A DNA stretch of 64,000 nucleotides from Gymnothorax reevesii (lineage: Eukaryota; Chordata; Actinopteri; Anguilliformes; Muraenidae): NCBI GenBank assembly GCA_029721435.1, contig CM056574.1, forward strand, positions 8,298,501-8,362,500, in the 5' to 3' direction. Positions 45,498-58,281 of this stretch are shown here, in pieces. Under the pieces are notes generated by a model. That model was not told where the DNA came from and did no database searches. It was given only the letters and a program-made list of their open reading frames with translations. Each line of letters begins with the position of its first letter. Position 1 is the first letter of the stretch. Both the position numbers and the translations under genes were made by a program.

Positions 45498-47358
45498 GGG
45501 CTCTAATTTCCTGGCGCAGCACAGGTGACGCAGCGTGGCACAGCTCACACAGTGGTAATTTCGTCCGGCGCAGCCCGCGCAGTGGTAATTTCGTGAGGGG
45601 CGCAGCCTTTGGTCGACGAACGTGCGCCGAGATGGGTGTGGCGGCATAGTAGGGGGAGGTGTCACTTATTCATCAAGACAAGACGCAGTGACAATTTCGT
45701 AGAAAAAGTCTTCGCTGCAGTTGCGCAGAAAGCTCGCCAGCTCCAACCTGGTTCACTCTCTGTGCAGTGGTAATTTGGCTGACCGGCGCGCAGTGCGCAC
45801 AAGTCACCGAAACCTCACTGGCAGGTTTCCAGAATGTCAGGCACATTTCAATACAGTAAATAATTACAGCAACCACTGTTTAATGTAACTATCTGAATCA
45901 GCAAATAAATTATAGTATCTATATCGATAGTCCTGATGTCAGATCAAAGGCGGTTGGCACACGTGATGGAAACTCCACCTGACTTAATCAAAGCAACTGA
46001 ATCAATGATGCAAATCAACGACTTCACATCTTTCTCAGCCAACCACAAACTGCCTCGGCATCAGGCAGTGCGTATATAATGCTTGCGTTCTATGCTCGGT
46101 AAAAAGCCGCTTGCACACTGGACGCGAAAAAAATTTATCACAGGACTGATTACAGTCAAAGTCAATGCAAAGAGCAATGGATTTTTCTTGGTATTTTCAT
46201 TCGTCTGTTTTCTTCGTTTGAAGATAGACAGCAGTATTTATTCGGTCTTTCTTTGGAAAATTAGTCAGATGGACCGAGCAGATTCACGCTCTATTTCCAC
46301 AGCAGAGATAAAATAGTGCTTCTAATCAGAGAGCAAATCAATTCCATGACCATTGACAGTGTGAATAAATTATCGCATGCACGATCAAGACTGTCCGACG
46401 CGAAATGCAAAATACTCCATGTCCGGCACCCAGCAAAAAATAAAAGTATTGATATGAGAACAGATTTATAACGGAATAAAGAATAAAAATACATATAGAT
46501 CACCAACCAACAGAACACCCAAAAAAGATGACCCGCAAATAATTAATCGCAGTGTTCGTTGGATGTCCTGCTGTTAAAATGTTATTTTTATTCTTTATTT
46601 CGTTACCAATCTGTTCTAATCGTCCTCTTTTTTTTTTGGCTGTCAGACACGGAGGCATTGTACATTGTCTCGCGCCAATGTCGACTCACTTTACTGAGCA
46701 GCTTAAACAGAAACATTGATTGAAATTCTCGGTACTCATCTTGAAGAACTGAGCCCTCTTATCAAAACATTCACGTGTAATATCTAAAAGAGTCAGCAGA
46801 TTTGAAGAATTAAAAGCAATAATAGACTGTCGGACACGGAGATTTATTAAAACCCTGACAGACTTTCGGACACAAGACACTGCTTTCAACGCAATCTGTC
46901 GAGCGAAAAATTCGTTTCGCGTGTAGTGTGCGAGCAGCTTAATGCTAGGCTACTATTATTGTCACTTAGGTTTTATCGTTTTTAGTGGGGGAAAGGAATG
47001 CAGCCTGATTGCTACGATGTCGCACTGAGTTAAGATCACATATTGAAAATAAATGAGTAACGTGGGGTGGGATAACATGCATGTTAATCCCAAAATTATA
47101 AACTGCAACACGCTGTAATAATAAGAACACGCTATCCATCGTTTCTCTTGCCAATGAGCAATATTTGACTCGGCTGTGTTATACCCAAACACGCCTTCTT
47201 TGCCAACTTGCGCTAGAAAGAGGGACAGAGGCGGGACAGAGGAGTACTTGCGCCAGGCTATGCCGGGCACGAAATTGCCACTTACGCCTGAACACACCCC
47301 GTTGGCGCGGCGCAACCCCATTCGCCACGCCTGCGCCTGGTCTACGAAATTAGAGCCC
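45498..47358. mobile_element. DNA element with 13-bp terminal inverted repeats, hosting a hAT element
   Basis: gggctctaatttc (45498-45510) and gaaattagagccc (47346-47358) are exact inverted copies. Similarity continues inward imperfectly (ctggcgcagc against accaggcgca). Subterminal repeats such as agtggtaatttcgt are repeated at the left end. No transposase is seen. A hAT-like element has inserted inside (46100-46941). I found no convincing target duplication. Confidence 0.6.
46100..46941. mobile_element. hAT-like non-autonomous element nested in the previous one
   Basis: The left end reads taaaaagccgcttgcacact, the right end is the inverse of taagctgctcgcacact, and both run on into acgcgaa. 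The flanking 8-mers atgctcgg (46092-46099) and atgctagg (46942-46949) form a target duplication with one change. It is 842 bp with AT-rich content and no transposase frame. Confidence 0.65.
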
Positions 47359-47622
47359 CTTGACTTCTCGAAGCCCATTGGAGCTGTGTTTAATCACATT
47401 AGGCCATATACTGTATTACCGCTGTATGCGCGTGATGCGCAGTGCGTTTTGGTCCTCGAGCGCCATTCTATTCCCAACGCCCCCACGCCCCATGCAGCGG
47501 TTATGAAAAATCTGATGAGATAAACTTTCATATTTATATTTGGCCTTAATTATTTGTGGTGTCCTACGTCAAAAGTCATCAGCCTTCATAGTAATGTCAT
47601 GCTGCTTGAACGCGACTAAATT

Positions 47623-47870
47623 AAGAGTTTGTTTCCAAAACGCAATATATCCATTTTACTCATTTTGAGTTAATCAGCTTTTTCTATGTTTGCACATATT
47701 GCATTTCAGAGAAAAACACAAACTTTGACCATGAAAAAAATACACATTATAGTATGAATTTCTAAAAACAGATTATTGCACCATGTGTGAGAACCACAGG
47801 GCTATCGCTTTTTGGTATTATCTCAATTTTTGTCATTTTGGCACTTTTTGCATTTTGGAAACAAACTCTT
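47623..47870. mobile_element. MITE with 21-bp terminal inverted repeats
   Basis: aagagtttgtttccaaaacg (47623-47642) is the inverse of cattttggaaacaaactctt (47851-47870) with one difference. The element is 248 bp, AT-rich, and non-coding. Superfamily unknown. Confidence 0.7.
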
Positions 47871-49537
47871 CAAATGATTCATATGTAAATGGAAATATAT
47901 TGAACTAATTAATATTTGTTACATAAATATTTCTAAAAATATCCTAACAGATAAAGACTTGAGTCCAACAAGCCAAATTAGTTTTAAAGCATTCCAGTGC
48001 ATTTACAGCAAAATGTGTCCATAAACAAAAAAAAAAACGGTTTTATTCTGAAATATGGATTTTAATATGCACAAATGTTGACAACAATATTTCAGAGAAA
48101 AATGCGCTAAATGTTTGTAATGTCTTTTGGTGTGTTTAGGAATGATTTCAGGAGTAGTCGGGGATCCACAGGCTGGGTTGAACCTGACATGGTCTGCCAT
48201 GGTTTTTGTTTGGGTTTTTTTCTGTTTACTTGGACACTAAGGTCCAATAATTGAAGGGTCTGCTCTGCCAGAAACATTGAGAAAAAAATTGTGGCCATTT
48301 TAGAGTATGTGCCCTTTATTTATTTTTTTTACAGAAAAATGTGAAAAATGATTTTTTTTTCTTCAGATCCTCAGTGGGTTGGGTAGGCTGTCAATAATTG
48401 CATTCCAGATACACAGAACACATGTTGTGACAATATCCACTGAAAAAATAACTCTTGAAGTCGTTGAAGTCAACGCGGTCTAATGCATTTTCAATTGATT
48501 TCCTGAGGTATTACTTTTTCCATATTTCTCATGTTTGTGGCAGCCATAACTTTCTAATTTATCATTGAAAAACAATGAAATGTGGGCTGCAGGTACTTTA
48601 CTTCATTAAAAATGCAATGACACAGGGAAATTTTGCCTATCTGTTACATACTTTGAATATTTTTAGTATTCGTCAGATTCTGGGAAAAATAATTTCAAAA
48701 TTTGAGTAAAATGCCCCAAAATCACAAAACTGATACGTTGGGCAAAAAATGGCTATGTCATTGCATTTGGATAAGCAATGGCTTTTAAATGACGAAAGAA
48801 AAACTGAATTCTATCATAGAGTTTAAGAGGAATTGGTGCCAGAAGTTTTCAGCATATTTAATTAGCTTGCTCAGTTACCATGGCAACCGCATAAACAGAA
48901 AAATGCCAACTTGTATCTTTTTTGGTTGTGATTACATACACCTCTTTAGATTAATTCTGAGTTGTTTCCTGGTGTAATTTTTCATTTAACCCCAGATCAC
49001 CCCCTAACAATGAAAGCATTTGAGGCTGATTTTGCTGGGGCCAAAGCCCTTTTCTCCTGCGTGACTGATACGGCCTCATGAGTGCACCGGAACCGAGGGA
49101 TTCTGTGAATCCCAGAACTGCTCTAATTATTACTGCTGAATGAATCAGTTCCCTTGAGATAAGGTGTGTTACCATCATCTCACAAAATTAATCCTGCTCA
49201 TTTTTAAAACATGAACTTTTCATGAGAGATTAATAATACAAATATTGACATTTTTTTTTAAAGATAAGTCAGAAAACAAAACTAGGCAATGAATGTGCCA
49301 GACATTTTAGTGGCAGGGGTTAAAAGATGAACAGCAACTCTGGAGATCCATGATCTAAGCTGCTGCTGACATTTTTCCTCTTATCATGACAGAAACCAGC
49401 ATGACGCTGTGAACAGTATAAGTGGTATTGTACTTTAGACAGGATACTGTAAGCGGTATTGTGCTGCAGACAGAACAAACTATGTCATACTGTACACAGA
49501 ATAATGAGAAGAGCACTGTGCAAAAAATGACCAGCAT
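47871..49537. other. AT-rich non-coding stretch
   Basis: No gene. It has poly(A)/poly(T) runs near 48030 and 48350 and otherwise no clear structure. Confidence 0.45.
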
Positions 49538-49538
49538 G

Positions 49539-49577
49539 ATAATAATAATAATAATAATCATTATTATTATTATTATA
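49539..49577. repeat. Palindromic (ATA)n-(ATT)n microsatellite
   Basis: About seven ATA/AAT triplets pass directly into about six ATT/TTA triplets around a single c, so the 39 bases form an almost perfect inverted repeat. Confidence 0.95.
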
Positions 49578-49578
49578 A

Positions 49579-50053
49579 TTTTGACATAGGATTGAGTTTT
49601 TGCATTGTAGAAGCATTCAGCTATTGTTCACCAGATGTCATTACAGAGATTTTCAGTTTGTTCATCATAATTGGCCTTGGATCAATAATAATTATTTCAA
49701 TAATGTGTTTTCCATGCTCTACAGTCAGAGACAAGAGTTTCTATTGTTTCTTTCTGTCAGTAACATCGCATGATTAGTGTTAACCCTGACAGCAGATTCT
49801 GTGAGGACTTAATTATTCACTCACCCCTGAGACAGCTTGATTTCTTTTGTAATCCAGCATTTCTTGATGAAACAATCTGCTGCTGTGATTTTCTGAATAA
49901 TGTGCAGAAGTGTGTTTTGTGTTTGAATCTGGCCCGGGGCCCCTCAGGATGCAGTTTGATTGGGTTTGTCCGTGACTCTCCTGTCGCTCAGACATGAATA
50001 CCTGGGTGTTTGGAGACTAAATCGCCCTCATCTCAGAGTGGGAGTGAGTGGTG
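49579..50053. other. Non-coding stretch
   Basis: No recognisable gene. Confidence 0.4.
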
Positions 50054-50213
50054 CCTGATTCGATGTGTTCTGTGATGAACTGGAGACACTGTACTGAGTC
50101 TGTTCCTGCCTCTCGCCCATTGCATGCTGGGATAGGCTCCAGACCCAGTAATCCTGACTCGGGCTAAGTGGTTCGAATAACGGATGGACGGACAGATGGA
50201 CAGATGGATAAAT
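50054..50213 (+). mobile_element. LINE 3'-end fragment with (GATG)n-like tail
   Basis: The phrases gtgatgaactgga, tgcctctcgcccattgcatg, ctgggataggctccagac and ataacggatggacgg are the 3' untranslated end of a common fish LINE or its SINE partner. The tail is a ggat/ggac tetranucleotide run like that of the element at 838-1322. Confidence 0.7.
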
Positions 50214-51500
50214 GGTTATTAAAGTTGGAATGTTCTGGACCCACCACATTTTAACAGTGATGTAACAGCCACTGCTGGGAATCAACACAAGCCATTGAGT
50301 TAGAGAGCACTGACTGAGACCTCTGAAAGGGAAAAAAATCCTAAAAACTTTCTATAAGACATGGAGTATTAAAGTTAATGAGCGACCGAGACCACCCCAG
50401 GAGGTGATTCAGCATTAAAGCCTCTGAAAACTCAATTTCACAAAAACCTTTGGACTATGTTATTTGGGGTGGTATGTTCATAATAGTAAACATACTGAAA
50501 TATTAGAAATTATGTCCAATTCGAATCCGAGATTTTGTCATTTAATTTTTAGCACCTATTCTCTTACTGCGGTTCAACTGGGCGTGGTTGAACCGGTCTG
50601 GTCTGTCATTTGTCCCACCCCTAACTGAAATTATAAAAGCTCTCTGCTCCGCGTAGGTTAGCTTCTTTTGAGCCCGAGAAGCATCGTCTCGAAGTAGCCA
50701 TTTGTAGTGTTGGTGAGATGAAGCTTCTTGAAGCGTTGAAGCTTTCCAGCCAGATGTGTTGAAGTGGGGTTCATTTCCTGAAGTTTTGAATGCACGCTGG
50801 AGACCCCCATTGGTAATAAAAAAAACCAAAAAAAAACCATACGAATTCTGCTTCATTTCCAGCTTCGTAGGAAATGACAGGCGAATATAAGCCTCGCCTG
50901 AAAGTGGCAAAATCAATAAATGCAAAATAAAATCAAGTATTTCGACTACATGTTATGTCATAACGAAACTAAAATATTCTTTCGGGGACAGGACAGAGGG
51001 CAGCGAATGTGCTTGTGAAACAAAGAGCATTGTATTTTTGTTAAAAAATAATAAGCATTTCCCCAGCTAATAAAACAGAAAAACCATCAAAATAAGGGAA
51101 CGTATCGTGTATTGGAAAGTATTTGAAACGGCTTGAAAATATGAAATCACATAATAAATCGAACAATTAGCCACACTAACTGACCTTATTCGGTGAAATC
51201 AAATCAAAGTATTCCCAAACGGATGAAACCTTTCTCTATCTTGCTGGCTCCATCGCACGCAATGATAAATTCGCACACCGCAGAAAATCGGCACTGACAA
51301 TCTTAAACTAGTGACAACAGCCCATGAGCTGCAGAAGAGAAATGGGACATTTCATAGTCGAATTACTCGCCGAAAGTGAACCCCCTTCTCAAAGCAGCAT
51401 CCCAAATGATACTTCGAACGTAATGGTTGACGTCATTTTGCCTCGACACTGAGCTCCGTAAGGAAGTGCTTCACATTTTTGACGCACGCTCCGAAGCCTT
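50214..51500. other. Non-coding, probably repeat-derived
   Basis: No gene. 50675-50800 has repeated gaagcttcttgaagc-like phrases that I associate with a fish interspersed repeat, but the limits are unclear. Confidence 0.35.
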
Positions 51501-51664
51501 GGGCTGCGTTCCAATCCGAAATAAGATACTCCCTTCATTTCTTCCCTCCACTCGAGTGAGCCCTCCGAATGACGTAGCAGGCGAGTAAGCCCTTCTCGAG
51601 CGAGGGAGGGCAATAGAGGGGACTTCGAGGGAGGGTTGTTGGACATCGGATTGGAATGACCCTC
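51501..51664. mobile_element. MITE with 'ttccaatccga' inverted ends
   Basis: gggctgcgttccaatccgaa at the left is inverted at the right as catcggattggaatgaccct. It is 164 bp. The interior has a ccctcc/gagggagg inverted arrangement, so it can form a hairpin. Confidence 0.65.
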
Positions 51665-52833
51665 GCAGCGTTTCTTCAGCACTTCGACATTTGTCGACAA
51701 GCCAACAGGAAGTTAGTGTTGCCATGGAGCCGACTGAGTTAGCTGCCTGTACAGCTGCCCAGCCGTAACTTGTCACCTCTGCCTGGCAGCTCAGTTTCCT
51801 GCCAATTGTTCAATCATTAGTTCAGTCTTCCTATTGGCTTAGTTTTGACTCACTCCCCTATGTAGTTCCTGCCAGTTCAGTGGATTTTTGTCGTTCAGAC
51901 GATTCACTCTCTTCTCTTGATGCTGGTTTGGTTTGCTCCCTTTCCAGAGTCTAAATTCTCTCTTTTTAAAGATCTTGCCCTCTCGCGAATCAGAATTTCC
52001 CTTCTAAATTAAACTATTATTTCAGAGCTTGCATATCTGGGCATCTGAGTCTTTTGTTTCCTATTTGGAATTCGTTATACTCTTCCTGTCTGGAGTTTGT
52101 AAGCCTTAATCTCTTTTGTATTTTGTATTGCCATTGTGTCTTAGTGCTTGCGTGCCTGTTGCAAACCTTGTGCAGTGAAAAATTATATATCAGTCATTTT
52201 TCCTGCTACTCTGTGCTTGGGGCCTCTCTCTATTTCTACACCTAACAGATGACATGTATTTAAACAGTGGTGTGAGTCTAACCAACAACATGCCTCCACA
52301 CAACAGCAGGCATCTGAACAGAGGTGGCGTGCAGCTCAGCTGTCATGTACATCTGAACAGTGACATGCATCTAAAGAGCACCAGTCCCCTGAACAGTGGC
52401 TCAGATCCACACAGTTGCACCCATCTGAACAGTGACATGCGTCTGTAAAATGTCCTGCATCTAAGCAGTTTGCCTCTCATGTCACCTGATTAACTTCAGA
52501 CGTCTCGAGGCACCAGTTTGAGTGACGCCACCAGTCTCTGTCTGCACTGCTGTTATCCTGCCTCACTAAATGCATCTGTCCTTTATCTGCTTTGGGTACA
52601 GACCTCTGATGAATGTCCTGCAGGTACATTTATATACAGCAGGGTGGATGTGCTCTGAACGTGAGAAAAGACCCCTCTCTGTTTTAGGGGGCCCAGATGT
52701 GACACAGGTGACCCCAGCAGACCCCAAGGATTGGCCCTCAGTCTAAAACAGTGAAGCCCTGGTGTTTGATGATGATCTGTGGGTGTGACGTGTTTTCAGG
52801 AGTCATCACTCTGACCTCAGTCTCCTGGTGATT
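51665..52833. other. Non-coding stretch with weak repeats
   Basis: No gene. 52290-52450 reuses catctgaacagtg and gacatgc-type phrases irregularly, resembling a strongly decayed minisatellite. Confidence 0.4.
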
Positions 52834-52952
52834 TACACAGCCAAAATCCCAGTGTTAATTCAACTCCAGAGTTCATTTGAGTCCAAGATGGATGGCTTGG
52901 TCTCACATAAACTCCACTGGAGTTGAATTAACACTGGGATTTTTGCTGTGTA
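52834..52952. mobile_element. Near-palindromic 119-bp MITE
   Basis: tacacagccaaaatcccagt with gttaattcaact is inverted at the right as agttgaattaac with actgggatttttgctgtgta. Nearly the whole element folds on itself. A common fish MITE type, by recollection. Confidence 0.8.
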
Positions 52953-53164
52953 CAGTCTTCCTCTGGGCCCTGAGCTGTAGAACAAACCAGAAGCCTCAGG
53001 CTGTGAGACAGACCCCATCTCTGATAGCAGGGCTCAGATAATGTCCAGAAGAAATGCAAGATGATTCATTAACAGTGAGGACTCTGTCCACTTCAAATAG
53101 GGAATGTATAGCTTATGTTAGAGAATAAAAAAAAGTTTTAACAAGAGCAATCCGAGATTTCTGA

Positions 53165-53899
53165 TCTCCGCCAAGGGATGACATTGATACAAATTCAAGA
53201 TCTTTCTCTTTGGAAGATTTCAGGCCGACCCATGCAACAAGTCTGAGTGAGATTTGCTAAAACGCCCATTCTCGTCTTCCAATGATGTCTAAGTGAAAAG
53301 ATTCTGTCAGATCCAGTAAGCATTCATCAAGGGCTTTCATACTCGTTATAGTTTGTATGATTTCAATATACGACCTCAGAGTCGAAATTGTTGATCCAGA
53401 TCTGGATCTGGACACACACAGATCCAAGTCTTTAACGATATTTTGAGACTGTTCCATCAGATATGATCTAATTTGGATCAACATTTGGTGAAAATGCTGC
53501 AGTGGTATACGAAGAAATTATCTCATTGAGAAAGTTGATCCCTGATCTGGATCTGGATCCGGATCAAAGATTTTGACACGCATGATCACCATATTTGTAA
53601 TGTATAATCCTTGGGCCAAGATCTACCTTTTGTGTAGATTTCATCAAAATCCTTTATTTAGTTTCGGAGAAATGTCACTGAGTGTATAAATAAAGAACCG
53701 GATCCAGAATCCAGATCCGGATCCAGATCATCATAAAAATTTAGTGGAGTCGTCCATGGACCAAGATCTACATCTGGTGAAAATTTCATGAAGATCCGTC
53801 CAGTAGTTTCCGAGAGATCCTGTCCACAGACAAACAAACAAAGAAAGAGACGTACAGATAAATAAACCGACTCGATCGCATAACCTCCTTGGCGGAGGT
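53165..53899. mobile_element. Non-autonomous DNA element with 'cctccgccaagg' ends
   Basis: The left end tctccgccaagg is inverted at the right as ccttggcggaggt, separated by about 735 bases. Inside are clusters of gatccagatctggatctgg and ggatccggatc around 53395, 53545 and 53700, and an acagacaaacaaacaaa phrase near the right end, both known to me from fish repeats. No open frame of note. Confidence 0.65.
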
Positions 53900-55494
53900 A
53901 ATGATGTGGATTTTAAGACTTTAGGTAATCAATATTTGAATGCATTAATTAAAAATTCTTACTGCATGCAGGGGTCAAAATTTTGTTGACCCAAAGTGTT
54001 AAAATGTCATCAATTATGGCCAATACATGGTTTATGAAAACCCTTTATAACACTGACATTCCTAAAGCTTGCTAAAGGCTACATAAATGTGATATTACTC
54101 TTGAACTGTCGGAGCCCACTGGTCAGTGGTTGTCACAAACTTGTACCATGAGCCCTTGGCTAAACACCTTGGTTTTATTTTGTTAAAAGAGTCTTTCTAA
54201 GCCAGAGGGCGGTCATTTTAGGGGCTTCTGAGGTTTAAAGGATCCAAGATGGCTGGTAGGCAGGTTAAACTCCTTTATCCACTTTATCCCATGAAGACTT
54301 TGGCAGAGTCAAGTTTTTATATTGTTTTTTGCAACAAATAAAATGCCTTGCCTGTGACAAGCCTCAGCTTTATCAGTTTAACGGAAAACATTTTGGCAGC
54401 AGCAACAGGGCATTTAAAATGTCAAGTGTCCAAACTGAGATTGATATTGCCGGCTCACTGGGATCTGTGATGTGAACTGAAAGTGACTGAATTCAGTCAT
54501 GTTCCCTCACAAATGTACCTCAAATATAATTTTATGAAAAACAAATGCATCTGAGAGTGATTCATTCAAGAAAACCACATGAAAAATGAAAGTCAATATG
54601 CATGCTTGGGATCATCATAGTTTAGCTGAAAAGGTCTTTGTTGTATTTTTTTGTAAATAAATAAATGTATTTTGAGAGTTTTTGAGAAGTAAAGTAATAA
54701 TCACAGTATTACGGAAATTTAATCGGTCAAAAATCTGACACGTGAATGAATAGCCAGGAAAATGTTTAAAGCAAAATGGGCGTAGCTGACGATGCATTCA
54801 TGTGGAGCTTTAATATTGTCCAAGGCTGGGGTTAAAGGAAAACAAATCCTGAAATTTAGTCTTTCCTGTTTAGCCAATTGGCATTTATTTTTACTTTATC
54901 TGAACCCATGAATCAGACACTGAAGGAAAAACTTAAATATAAATTTTGTTGCGAATCAAAGAAGATTTTATGCCCCATGAGTTTGTGTTAGTCTGGAGTG
55001 TCTTATATAAAATCCATAGTCTGATGTGTCAAATCGATAAACCCTTCATTAGTGTGGTGTTGGTGATGAGACCTCCCCAATGTGTTTACAGATTTGCAGC
55101 ATGTGACAGCAAATCAGAGAATAACATTTTGAAGAGTTTTATTTTGGTAATTTTCACATTGGAAAAAAAGAGTATTTTTATTGATGCCAATTAGACAGGG
55201 GCTGCAGTCAAATTCAGTTTCAATTTTATTTTTATTCATTTATTTTTCCCCCTGTGGACATATTTAATCTTTTTTCCATATTTGTTTGTTTTTCCCAAAG
55301 TAAGTGACTGTCATTTTGCTTGAAGTCTGTAATTATCGTCACTTACAAAGACTCATAGATCTTTCATGTGGTTCCACAGGCATAAAATGGCTGTCTGTTC
55401 ATGTCACTCTATTACACTGCAACACATCTGTCTGTCTATTAATCTGTCTCTCTCCTTCTCTCTCTACCTGTCAGTCTCCCTCCCTCAATCTTAC
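53900..55494. other. Non-coding AT-rich stretch
   Basis: No recognisable gene or structured repeat. Confidence 0.45.
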
Positions 55495-55602
55495 CACATT
55501 ATCTCTCAGTCTTACACTCCATCTTTCACTCTCTCTCTCACTCCCTCCCTCTCTCTCTCTCTCTCTCTCTCCCCCCCCCTCTCTCTCTCTCTCTCTCTCT
55601 GC
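55495..55602 (+). repeat. (CT)n-rich tract
   Basis: Pyrimidine-rich microsatellite with ctcccc and ccccccccc interruptions. The Leu/Ser frame across it is a by-product. Confidence 0.95.
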
Positions 55603-55787
55603 TATCAGTCAGTCTGTCTCAAACCTCCTCCCCCCAGAGCCCCCATCTACTAAACGTCAGGTCTGGCAGCTTCACTCTGCCAAACGAGCGGAGCGCTACA
55701 GCGAGGCTAATCCAGAGGGCTACAGCGCAGAACAAACCTGGCAGAAACACCCCTTCCATTGTCATGAAACTGTTACTAGTGGGTCCT

Positions 55788-56776
55788 TGATATGGAATCA
55801 GTGACACCAGATGCGGGAAAAGGGAATGAGGATTTATTTTCAAACAAAACAAAACAGGCACGAGGGCCAACAAAAAACTTGGCCCAAAGGGTTGCAAAAA
55901 CAAACTAAGGTAAGCTACACAGAGCTATAAAACAATAAATGCAAAAGGCAAAAAACAAAAGGCACTGGAAACTCCAGGCAAGAAGCACAAGAAAAGTAAA
56001 TAACAAGACTAAATATATATACACACAAGACGAGAGGCTAGGACAAATACTAGGGAACTTGACAAGAACTTGGCTAAACGAGACGCGAGAAACAAAACTT
56101 GAGACACTGTCTGCCAGCCAACTTCCACCGCATCCAGATAAAGGCTTGGAAATCATTACATGAGGGGTAACACCTGGAGAGAGAGAGAAACAAGAGGCAT
56201 GGCAAGATCAAGACATGGACAGAGATTGGATGACATGACCTGCTCATTAAGAGAATGAGCGTGCTCAGCTTAAGTACCAATTAAGTATGCAGTTTGGAAG
56301 CAAGCATGAATGTTCAGAACAGAAAAGCACAGCAAGATCTTGAAATAGCAAAGCAGGAATCATGACAATAAACTCCCTGTCTAAATTAGTAATATTAGTA
56401 ATGTGCCTATCTAAGACTTACACCACCCAGTGAGTGTTAGTAAATGTTAGTAACTTAAAAACAGTTAATTGCCAATTAAGCTTAGAGAGCCCCGAATCAG
56501 CACAGCACAGAAGGAAGGGGAAAACCACAAAGCCAACCAGAGCTCTGAAATGTGCAACAACGAAGGCACGGGGCGGAACGCAGACAAGCGGTGGAGCGGC
56601 ATGGCAGACCTGGCATGAACAAAAACATGGACATGGAATGTAAAATCCTGAAACAAGAAACTGTTAAAACTATGACTATGAACATGAAACTATGAACTAT
56701 GAAATCTTGAACATGAAACTGTTAAAACCATGAATAATACTGTTCTGGCCAAAGGCCAGAACCCCGGAACACGACA
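55788..56776 (-). mobile_element. Solo LTR, minus orientation
   Basis: An inverted, diverged copy of the solo LTR at 59622-60673. It starts tgatatggaatca (inverse of the LTR 3' end) and ends ggaacacgaca (inverse of the 5' end). The flanks carry ggtcct on both sides (55782-55787 and 56777-56782), a target duplication. The aataaa signal near the LTR 3' end is seen as ggatttatttt. No gag or pol sequence lies beside it, so it is a solo LTR left by recombination between two LTRs. The long frames in it are not genes. Confidence 0.8.
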
Positions 56777-57404
56777 GGTCCTGATGCTTCTCTGCATGCA
56801 AAGTTTCAGGGGCTCGTCCAGCTTTTTCCCCCTATATTAGTTGATTCCTGAAAACTGAGCTTCAGAGCAAATTACTGACTGTAGTCTCGTCGCTCCTTTT
56901 GTGCCGTCTGTTCGCTGACCTGAAATGAGCCGCGGAGCCCGAAGGCTGCAGACCGTTTTACTTTATGATGGAGCGAATCACCCGCCATCGCTGTTCTCGC
57001 TGCCATTACGGCTCACCAGAGGCGATGTCAGGATGCCAAGCTTGGGTGGGTTTTTGTGCTCTTTGGGGGGGCAAAAAAAACCTCTAAAGCGGAATAAAAG
57101 ACAACATGCACAACATCTTGAAACTTTAAAAATATATATTTTAGAGGCGGCTGGTGAACTGGCGATAGGCGAGGCTCAAACCCATCCTTTGAAAGTAATG
57201 ATTGGTCATGACCTGTTTTCAGTCATTTATTTAAATTACTATTAAAGAAACTCTGAAAACTCTCAACATTATCAGGTGTGGCCAGTTTTCATTTATAATG
57301 CACACCTGTCAGCACATTCGTTGTGAGTTTAAGTGGCATATTTACGTTCCCCTGCTGTAGTCAGCAATTATTCAATCAACACGTGTGTAAAAGATTCTCT
57401 CGCG
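56777..57404. other. Non-coding stretch
   Basis: No gene. A frame at 56925-57245 is not recognisable. Confidence 0.4.
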
Positions 57405-57701
57405 GAATTGAAGTCCGTACACATGGAGGTATGACTCCGGACTTCTCGTGCTTTTCTTTACACAGGGGTTGGAAACAATGCGTGAGTTTCGTGATCGCGT
57501 AAACCATTTCAATGAAATAAAATCATTGGAAGCAATGAAATTGCAAAAAGACGTTTTAAATGATCTTATTTCATTTGAACTATTTAAATGATAAAGAATC
57601 ACATGCATTGCTTCCAACCCCTGAGTAAAGAAAAGTGGGAGAAGTCCGGAGTCATAACGCAGGTGAAACTGTTAAACCTCCATGCACAAGGACTTCAATT
57701 C
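57405..57701. mobile_element. Foldback element with about 85-bp arms
   Basis: gaattgaagtcc, catggaggt, atgactccggacttctc, cttttctttac and caggggttggaa run inward from the left. The same phrases run inward, inverted, from the right end (57701). The right arm has an extra insertion of about 18 bases. The centre is AT-rich. It could fold into one long hairpin. Confidence 0.75.
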
Positions 57702-57969
57702 TGTGCAAGAACGATGTATATTTGGCATTTTTCGGAGTGGATTTTGCAGTATCTACGAGTTTGGAATCTTTTTTGAGAGTGTAGTGAGAGAGACGAGTAA
57801 ACAGTCCTTCCTCTTCCATATCCCTGTGATTGTGCCCAGGCAGAGCAAGGTCACTAACAGTGAGAAACTGAATGACTTCTGAATGGGAGGGGCCCTAGTT
57901 ATTCGAGCGTGCCCATTGGTTAGTTTCACATCAGAATAGACTGGCAAAGGAATCCACCAATCACACATA

Positions 57970-58281
57970 GGGTGCATCTCAAAGCGTAGGCTGCTGCCTT
58001 CAAAGGCTGCATTTTTGGGGGTCGTCACTTAAGTTCATCTGCCAAACTGACATGACCTCAGTTCACCTCCATTAAACAGCTTTGGTTTAAGCGAGTCGTT
58101 ACAGGTTTCCCCAATCTCAACCTTAACTCTAACCCCTAAACCTAATCTAAGCCCAAACCTAACCCTAAAACTACATTCATCCTTGTCTTTCACCCTGAAT
58201 GTAAATGTGGCAGATGGAAGTATATCACAACCCCTAAAATGCTGCCTTGGAAGGGTGTAGCCTACGTTTTGAGATGCACCC
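57970..58281. mobile_element. MITE with 'gggtgcatctcaaa' ends and telomere-like motifs
   Basis: The left end gggtgcatctcaaagcgtag is inverted at the right as ctacgttttgagatgcaccc. The interior contains several ctaaccc/cctaaccctaa motifs (about 58120-58165), resembling the vertebrate telomere repeat but irregular. About 312 bp. Confidence 0.75.

Noticed and set aside
55619..56656. Several frames with shared 'HSTACLRSAPCLRCCTFQSSG' peptides here and at 59646-59968
   Set aside because: Both lie inside related solo LTRs, so the similarity is repeat identity, not a gene family.
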